Positions 59,068 through 64,000 of a stretch of 64,000 nucleotides of DNA are shown in pieces (position 1 is the first letter of the stretch; the number at the start of each line of letters is the position of its first letter). The stretch comes from Halomonas llamarensis (GTDB lineage: Bacteria; Pseudomonadota; Gammaproteobacteria; Pseudomonadales; Halomonadaceae). Both the position numbers and the translations under genes were made by a program. Under the pieces are notes generated by a model. It was not told where the DNA came from. It saw only the letters and a list, made by a program, of their open reading frames with translations, and ran no database searches. The stretch lies in NCBI RefSeq assembly GCF_023555005.1, contig NZ_JAMJPJ010000012.1, forward strand, positions 29,528 to 93,527, given 5' to 3'.

Positions 59068-59988
59068 TTATTTCGCTGTTGGCCTTTCATCAACTAGCTC
59101 ACGTCTAACAATAACCGCGCTATTACGCGGTACCAAAACACGACCGCGCCGGATTAAAAGCGAGCGGGTAAAAGCAGCACCAAACAAAAGAATAAGGGAC
59201 GAGTAGTAAACCCAAAGTAAAATCATCACGACTGAACCCGCGGCGCCATACGTGGAAGCGGTAGCCGTGTAGGCAAGGTAAATCGCAATAAGGCTGCGCC
59301 CAATGGTAAAGAGTATCGCCGTCACCACCGCGCCGATGAGAACATCTTGCCAGCGCAAAATAACATCGGGTAACACCTTGAAAATGGTCGCAAATAGCAG
59401 CACCACCACGCCTAACGAAATCACCGACTCCGCACTTGCGGCTAGCATGCCAGTATAGGGTAAATGATCGTCTGTGGCCTGCAACATGCTGCGAATGATA
59501 ACGCCAACAACCAACGATACAAGAAAAATAAAACCGATCGCGAGAACAACCGTTAGTGAGAGCAATCGGTTTTTGATAAAAACCCAAGCACTATTGGCCG
59601 TAGGGCGCGCGGTAACTCCAAAAATGGTATTTAGCGAAAACTGCATCTGAGCAAAGACGGTAGTGGCCCCTACAATCAGCGCGCCGACACCTAAGATCGT
59701 GGGTAAAAAACCGGCTTCTTCAATACGTGACTGCGCGACGGCCTGCTCGACAGCGATGGCCGCATCGGCACCCAAGGTCCCCTGCAATTGGCTGACGATC
59801 TGGCCGTGTGCCGCTTCTTCCCCCATCACCACGCCAATAACGGTCACTGCAATGATAATCGTTGGCGCGAGAGAAAAAAGCGTATAAAACGCCAGTGAGC
59901 CCGCATAGCTAAATGCATTTCGTTCCAACCAAAGCTTTATGGCATCTCTTACGACGTTGCCCCAAAACGTCACAGTACGTTTGACCAT
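59068..59988 (-). CDS. YihY/BrkB-family inner membrane protein
   Basis: A 306-residue integral membrane protein with six helices and the family blocks ERNAFSYAGSLAFYTLFSLA, PTIIIAVTVIGVVMGEEAAH, LPDVILRWQDVLIGAVVTAI and YGAAGSVVMILLWVYYSSLI. Once called ribonuclease BN by mistake, the family's role is still unclear. ATG 59988 (MVKRTVTFWG) has AGGGA upstream; the extended frame to 60159 overlaps the next gene and is unlikely. The C-terminus is basic. Confidence 0.9.
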   Translation of the reverse strand: MVKRTVTFWGNVVRDAIKLWLERNAFSYAGSLAFYTLFSLAPTIIIAVTVIGVVMGEEAAHGQIVSQLQGTLGADAAIAVEQAVAQSRIEEAGFLPTILGVGALIVGATTVFAQMQFSLNTIFGVTARPTANSAWVFIKNRLLSLTVVLAIGFIFLVSLVVGVIIRSMLQATDDHLPYTGMLAASAESVISLGVVVLLFATIFKVLPDVILRWQDVLIGAVVTAILFTIGRSLIAIYLAYTATASTYGAAGSVVMILLWVYYSSLILLFGAAFTRSLLIRRGRVLVPRNSAVIVRRELVDERPTAK

Positions 59989-60141
59989 CAGTTGCGTCCC
60001 TGTCTTTTGGTGAATAGGACATAGCATACCGGACCTTACGCCGGATGATAGGTCAACGACCAATTGCGTCAAACGCCTTAACTGCCATAATGGCAATCGA
60101 TTTACCGCGAATCGTCCGCGTCCTTCTAACAGGAGCCCCTT

Positions 60142-61254
60142 ATGGGTCCACCAGAACATTCAGCCACACAGGCTCATGGCGCTCCGTCATACGATTTTGA
60201 TTGCCTGGTGTTTATTGGCCGTTTTCAGCCGCCGCATCTCGGCCATTTAGCGGTTATCCGTGAGGCGCTTAAGCAAGCTCGGCAAGTCATCGTGCTCGCA
60301 GGTTCTGCTTGGCAGGCACGTTCGCTGCGTAACCCCTGGCAGTTCAATGAACGTCAGGCGATGATTCGCTCGGGCTTTGATGACGAAGAAAATCAGCGCC
60401 TGGAAATCACGCCGCTGTTAGACGCGTTGTATAACGATGATGTCTGGGTGCGCGATGTTCAGCGCCGTGTCCGTGACTTAACCGCACTCGACAACGCAAA
60501 GCTACCGCGTATTGGCTTGATAGGCGCGAGTCGCGGACAATCAAGTTACTATTTATCGCTTTTCCCACAGTGGGAGTCGGTTAGCGTACCGCTTGTCGAG
60601 GGGATTTCAGCTAGCCAAATTCGCGAACGGTTATTTCGCTCGCAAGCCGCTACCGATGACTATTTGAGTACCGGCGCCTACCACGATTTACCACCTGGTG
60701 TGGTAGAGCGGGTGAGCCAGTTTTGTCAGGGCGATGCGTATGATCAGCTACTTGAAGAGCAGCGCTTGCTGGATCAATACCGTCAGGCGTGGTCACAAGC
60801 GCCCTACCCGCCGATTTTTGTTACTGTGAATGCCGTTGTTGTGCAGTCTGGGCATGTGCTTTTAGTCAGGCGTACTGCCGCCCCAGGGAAGGGACTTTAT
60901 GCGTTACCCGGTGGTTTTATTAACCCACACGAGCGGCTAATGGACGCTTGCCTGCGTGAGCTTCGCGAGCGTATTCGTCTTAAAGTGCCGGAGCCGGTGC
61001 TCAAAGGCTCACTACGGGGGCAGCGTCTGTTTGATGAACCGCACCGCAGCTGGCGTGGGCGTACGCTTGCCGAGGCGTTTTATTTTGCTCTTCGCCCTGA
61101 CCAGCAATTGCCAAGACTAAAGCCGGTAAAAGGCGGCGACCATGCCCGTTGGGTCGCTTTAGCTGATCTTGAGCCGGATAGCCTTTTTGAGGATCATTTT
61201 TTTATTATTCAGAATTTTTTAGGATTACCCACTGATTTTGGTAGCGCAAGTTAA
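60142..61254 (+). CDS. Bifunctional NMN adenylyltransferase/Nudix hydrolase
   Basis: A 370-residue NadM-Nudix fusion. The N-terminal domain (about 20-190) has the nucleotidyltransferase motif FIGRFQPPHLGHLAV and ISASQIRERLF, and makes NAD from NMN and ATP. The C-terminal domain (about 225-360) has a Nudix box, GGFINPHERLMDACLRELRE, that ends in ER rather than the usual EE, followed by I-R in place of x-G. The fused hydrolase normally removes ADP-ribose. The ATG has AGGAG upstream. It is convergent with the LysR gene. Confidence 0.92.
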   Translation: MGPPEHSATQAHGAPSYDFDCLVFIGRFQPPHLGHLAVIREALKQARQVIVLAGSAWQARSLRNPWQFNERQAMIRSGFDDEENQRLEITPLLDALYNDDVWVRDVQRRVRDLTALDNAKLPRIGLIGASRGQSSYYLSLFPQWESVSVPLVEGISASQIRERLFRSQAATDDYLSTGAYHDLPPGVVERVSQFCQGDAYDQLLEEQRLLDQYRQAWSQAPYPPIFVTVNAVVVQSGHVLLVRRTAAPGKGLYALPGGFINPHERLMDACLRELRERIRLKVPEPVLKGSLRGQRLFDEPHRSWRGRTLAEAFYFALRPDQQLPRLKPVKGGDHARWVALADLEPDSLFEDHFFIIQNFLGLPTDFGSAS

Positions 61255-61284
61255 AGCTAACAGTCTTTGCCATAAAGAAAGATC

Positions 61285-62202
61285 TTACGCTTGAAGAAAG
61301 TCTCTGGGCAGCTTCATCATTTGCCTCCATAGGCGCTCAACCCCCGGCTTGTGAACCAAAGAGCAGCGGTATAGACGAATTTCTAGCGGGATATCCCAAC
61401 TTTCATCACCGGCACGAACGAGCTGACCGCTTTTGAGCTCCTCACGAATGCAGAAATCCGGAATCCAAGCCACCCCTACGCCTTGAAGCACCATGCCTTT
61501 AAGGCCTTCTGCCATGGCCGTTTCATATATTGTGCGCAAGCGCATGCGTAGCGGGTCGTTTTTGAGCAGCATTCGCACGCTGCGACCTAAAAAAGCACCT
61601 TGTGTGTAGGCGAGATAAGGAATAGAACTTTCACTTTGGAGTGCGTGGCGCGGCTTACCCTGCTCATCGGGCAGTGTAACGGGCAGCATTTTGACCTTAC
61701 CGATGGAAAATGAGGGAAAGACTTCTGCATCAAGCTGCATCGTGGCAAAAGGATCGTAATACGCAAGCATCAAGTCGCAATTCCCTTCGCGCAGCACATG
61801 AATGGCTTCGCCAACATTCATGGCAACTAACCGAGTGGGTAGCTCCCCTAACCCTTTTTGCAGCCGAGAAATCCAAGGCGGGAAAAAGCTAAGCGCCAGA
61901 GAATGGGCAGCCACAATATCCAAGGCTTCGTTAGCAATGGAAAGCCCACGCAGGTGGCTAAGCGATTCGTTAAGTTGTTCGACAAGGTTGCGAGCAGTCA
62001 CTAGGAATAACTGCCCTTCTGAGGTAAGCCCCACAGGGGTCGTTGAACGATCAACCAGCGTGACACCAATCGACTGCTCGAGAGCTCGGATTCGCCGACT
62101 AAACGCCGGCTGAGTCACATGGCGCTGACGCGCCGACGCAGAAAAGCTGCGCGTATTGGCTAGGGCGACAAAATCTTCTAACCATTTGGTTTCTAAATTC
62201 AC
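61285..62202 (-). CDS. LysR-family regulator, HypT-like
   Basis: A 305-residue regulator. The winged helix-turn-helix (about 5-65) reads NLETKWLEDFVALANTRSFS, ASARQRHVTQPAFSRRIRAL, EQSIGVTLVDRST; the substrate domain follows. ETKWL.DF...FS..A..R.V.QPAFSRRIRALEQ.IGV closely resembles E. coli HypT (YjiE), the hypochlorite-response regulator, and this resemblance is from memory. Whether it senses hypochlorite is not shown. It is convergent with the NadM-Nudix gene, and the cardiolipin synthase gene lies 43 bases upstream in the same direction. Confidence 0.87.
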   Translation of the reverse strand: MNLETKWLEDFVALANTRSFSASARQRHVTQPAFSRRIRALEQSIGVTLVDRSTTPVGLTSEGQLFLVTARNLVEQLNESLSHLRGLSIANEALDIVAAHSLALSFFPPWISRLQKGLGELPTRLVAMNVGEAIHVLREGNCDLMLAYYDPFATMQLDAEVFPSFSIGKVKMLPVTLPDEQGKPRHALQSESSIPYLAYTQGAFLGRSVRMLLKNDPLRMRLRTIYETAMAEGLKGMVLQGVGVAWIPDFCIREELKSGQLVRAGDESWDIPLEIRLYRCSLVHKPGVERLWRQMMKLPRDFLQA

Positions 62203-62245
62203 CCTAGACTCCTATTGAATCAAATGTAACGTGTATTCGCCGCGA

Positions 62246-63664
62246 TTATTGGATGGGGGATGTTAAGTAAGCAGCCCGCGAAATAACTTTTTGCCACATA
62301 GGGCGCTGCTGAATTTCATCAAGAGAAACACGCCGACACTGTGAAAAATCTTTTTCCAGCATGAGGCGCACTTCACCCGCAAATTCAGGGCTAGGAATAA
62401 AGGCAGTAATTTCAAAGTTCAAACGAAAAGAGCGATTATCCAGATTTACGGTTCCCACGGATGCTGCTTTATTGTCTACCAATATAATTTTTTGATGTAA
62501 AAACCCTGGTAGATAACGGTATATTTTTACCCCTGCTTGAAGCATGTCGGGTAAAAAAGAGAAGGCTGATAAAAACACTAGCAAGTGATCTGGGCGTTCG
62601 GGAATCATGACTCGAACATCCACGCCTCGCATAGCGGCCAATCGGAGTGCATCTTGCACCCCCTGGTCAGGCACAAAATAAGGGCTTGTCACCCATAAGC
62701 GCTCTTGTGCACTATGAATCATGTTCTGCACTAAAAGGCTTGCCGTGTCTAAACGATCAGCGGGCCCTGAAGGTACAATAATGACGTGATGGTTTGTCGA
62801 GGACTTGGTCTCAGGCTGCCAGTTGAGGTTAATAACTTCTCCCGTCGCCCAGTGCCAATCCTCCCAGAAAGCCTCTTGCAACCCCATTACACTGGGCCCT
62901 GTCAGTTTTAGGTGCGTATCTCGCCAGGCACCGTGGCGAGGATGCTCTCCCAAATACTCGACTCCCACGTTAAACCCGCCTACCCAGCCCTCCTTCCCAT
63001 CCATCACAGCCACTTTGCGGTGATTGCGAAAGTTCAGCTGAAAGCGATGTTTAAATCCGCGCGATGAGCGAAATGCACTAACTTCTACGCCCGCTGATTG
63101 CATATCGAGCCAATAGCCTTCATTAAGCTTACGGCTACCCACCTCATCATACAAAAAGTAGACCCTCACCCCACGGCAAGCTGCTTCCCGCAACCGGTAC
63201 TGCAACTTACGACCGAGTTCGTCATCGCGCACAATAAAAAACTGCAGCAGGATATACGACTCAGCACGATCGATACCCGAAAACAAGCTTTTAAATGTGG
63301 CTTCACCATCAATTAAAAGATCAGCCTGGTTGCCTTGGGTCAACGGCATCATGGCTAGCTGCTCTACGGCATGTATATCTGCATTAGCAGAGGCCACATA
63401 GAAAGGCATCATATTAGCGCGATAACGAGCCAATACACGGCGCAACACGCTGTCGCGTTCACCTCTGGCCGAAACATAGCCATAAAAGCGTGGCCGTCCA
63501 AAAAACCAATAAGCCGGCAATGCCACATATGGAAAGGTAAGTAGTGAAATTATCCAGGCCACCGCACCCTGCGATGTACGACTGGACATCAGCGCCATCA
63601 CCGCTGACACCATGCCAAGCATGTGTATCAACGCAAGACTGGCCCCCCATAGCCAGGAAGTCAT
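62246..63664 (-). CDS. cls: Cardiolipin synthase
   Basis: A 472-residue membrane-bound phospholipase D-family enzyme that joins two phosphatidylglycerols. Two N-terminal helices (LWGASLALIHMLGMVSAVMA and GAVAWIISLLTFPYVALPAY) precede two HKD motifs, NHRKVAVMDGKEGWVGGFNV and HQKIILVDNKAASVGTVNLD. It ends KVISRAAYLTSPIQ. ATG 63664 has GGAG 5 bases upstream. Cardiolipin content is often raised in halophiles at high salt. Size and motifs match ClsA. Confidence 0.94.
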   Translation of the reverse strand: MTSWLWGASLALIHMLGMVSAVMALMSSRTSQGAVAWIISLLTFPYVALPAYWFFGRPRFYGYVSARGERDSVLRRVLARYRANMMPFYVASANADIHAVEQLAMMPLTQGNQADLLIDGEATFKSLFSGIDRAESYILLQFFIVRDDELGRKLQYRLREAACRGVRVYFLYDEVGSRKLNEGYWLDMQSAGVEVSAFRSSRGFKHRFQLNFRNHRKVAVMDGKEGWVGGFNVGVEYLGEHPRHGAWRDTHLKLTGPSVMGLQEAFWEDWHWATGEVINLNWQPETKSSTNHHVIIVPSGPADRLDTASLLVQNMIHSAQERLWVTSPYFVPDQGVQDALRLAAMRGVDVRVMIPERPDHLLVFLSAFSFLPDMLQAGVKIYRYLPGFLHQKIILVDNKAASVGTVNLDNRSFRLNFEITAFIPSPEFAGEVRLMLEKDFSQCRRVSLDEIQQRPMWQKVISRAAYLTSPIQ

Positions 63665-63795
63665 AATAACTCCAGTAAACAATCACCAAGCAAAAATACG
63701 TGGAAATTTAGCGCTGCATTGTACCAGCTTATTTATCACTTTAATGCGCAATGACTGATATGACGCGCCACATATGTTCAGTAATGATAAACAAA

Positions 63796-63814
63796 AGCCC
63801 CGCAACGCGGGGCT
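63796..63814 (-). terminator. Rho-independent terminator, minus direction
   Basis: AGCCCCGC pairs with GCGGGGCT around a 3-base loop, followed on the minus strand by TTTTGTTT. It would end transcripts coming from the right, where the IS5 element now sits, so it may belong to a gene displaced by that insertion. Confidence 0.75.
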
Positions 63815-63876
63815 GAAGCTAAAGAGTGCCAAAAAATTTACTAGCCAGTAATCAACAAAATATAAAAGCTAGTTTA

Positions 63877-64000
63877 GGGCCTGTTGACGTTTCACATTGG
63901 GAGCCATAAAAAACCGCACGCCAAAGCCACCATGCTTTCGTAGTTTCGCTTCAGTTTATCGTAGCGCGTCGCTATGGCGCGATACGATTTTAAACGGGCA
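63877..64000 (-). mobile_element. IS5-family insertion sequence, 3' end only
   Basis: The terminal sequence GGGCCTGTTGACGTTTC begins at 63877, directly after a TTA, matching the end type and T-A target preference of IS5-family elements. The rest lies beyond the window. Confidence 0.72.
63892..64000 (-). CDS. IS5-family transposase, C-terminal part
   Basis: A partial reading frame on the minus strand that ends at a TGA at 63892. The visible 36 codons read SYRAIATRYDKLKRNYESMV followed by ALACGFLWLP; the RAIATRYDK...N segment is the conserved C-terminal block of IS5-type DDE transposases, just after the catalytic glutamate. The frame is open to the edge. The stop lies inside the terminal repeat, as is common for these elements. 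Confidence 0.82.
   Translation of the reverse strand, partial: ARLKSYRAIATRYDKLKRNYESMVALACGFLWLPM

Overview
The window reads as a chromosomal segment of a moderately halophilic gammaproteobacterium, most likely Halomonas/Vreelandella or a close relative (family inferred from gene content, not from a search). The main pointers are a complete ectABC ectoine operon, the block ruvCAB-ybgC-tolQRAB-pal-cpoB, the ubiG-mupP-yciK neighbourhood shared with Pseudomonas, and single-gene sulfite reductase plus DUF934. Coding density is high and no gene-free stretch exceeds 300 bases. I found no tRNA, rRNA or CRISPR array.

Layout. 1-7 kb: the start of a histone-deacetylase-family gene diverges from a Pat-type protein acetyltransferase; then pdxH, a cytochrome b561-like protein, a DUF2069-wrbA-GGCT-like operon and an Smr-domain gene. 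7-15.4 kb: sulfite reductase (cysI) with DUF934, a MATE exporter, metH and nfuA. 15.4-24.1 kb: an accessory region, with an ISAs1-family insertion sequence whose right end is lost, running directly into a Fur-box promoter and a tightly overlapping operon for a TonB receptor, a Tat-type binding protein, an FecCD permease, an ATPase and an NtaA/SnaA/DszA-family flavin monooxygenase, faced by a TetR gene. 24.2-26.7 kb: a KfrA-like coiled-coil DNA-binding protein divergent from a tyrosine recombinase. 26.7-30.2 kb: sufE, yidD-hisI-zur, two pseudogenes left from a RimK-type ligase/zinc-protease cluster, and a DUF3833 lipoprotein. 30.2-36.3 kb: ectABC, glutathione reductase, beta-carbonic anhydrase, cytochrome c' and msrA. 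36.3-45.2 kb: one envelope operon, galU - UDP-sugar dehydrogenase-like - coiled-coil protein - tamA - tamB. 45.3-57.6 kb: ubiG, mupP, yciK, the Tol-Pal operon, ruvCAB, aspS and a zinc-ribbon gene. 57.8-64 kb: a 2-hydroxyacid dehydrogenase, acyP, yihY, an NadM-Nudix fusion, a HypT-like LysR gene, a cardiolipin synthase, and the end of an IS5-family element cut by the window edge.

Most of the window is conserved housekeeping and envelope biology. The parts most worth a second look are the metallophore operon that pairs import with a ligand-oxidising enzyme, the acetyltransferase/deacetylase divergent pair, the KfrA/recombinase pair, the UDP-sugar dehydrogenase homologue that lacks its catalytic cysteine, and the decayed RimK-type cluster.
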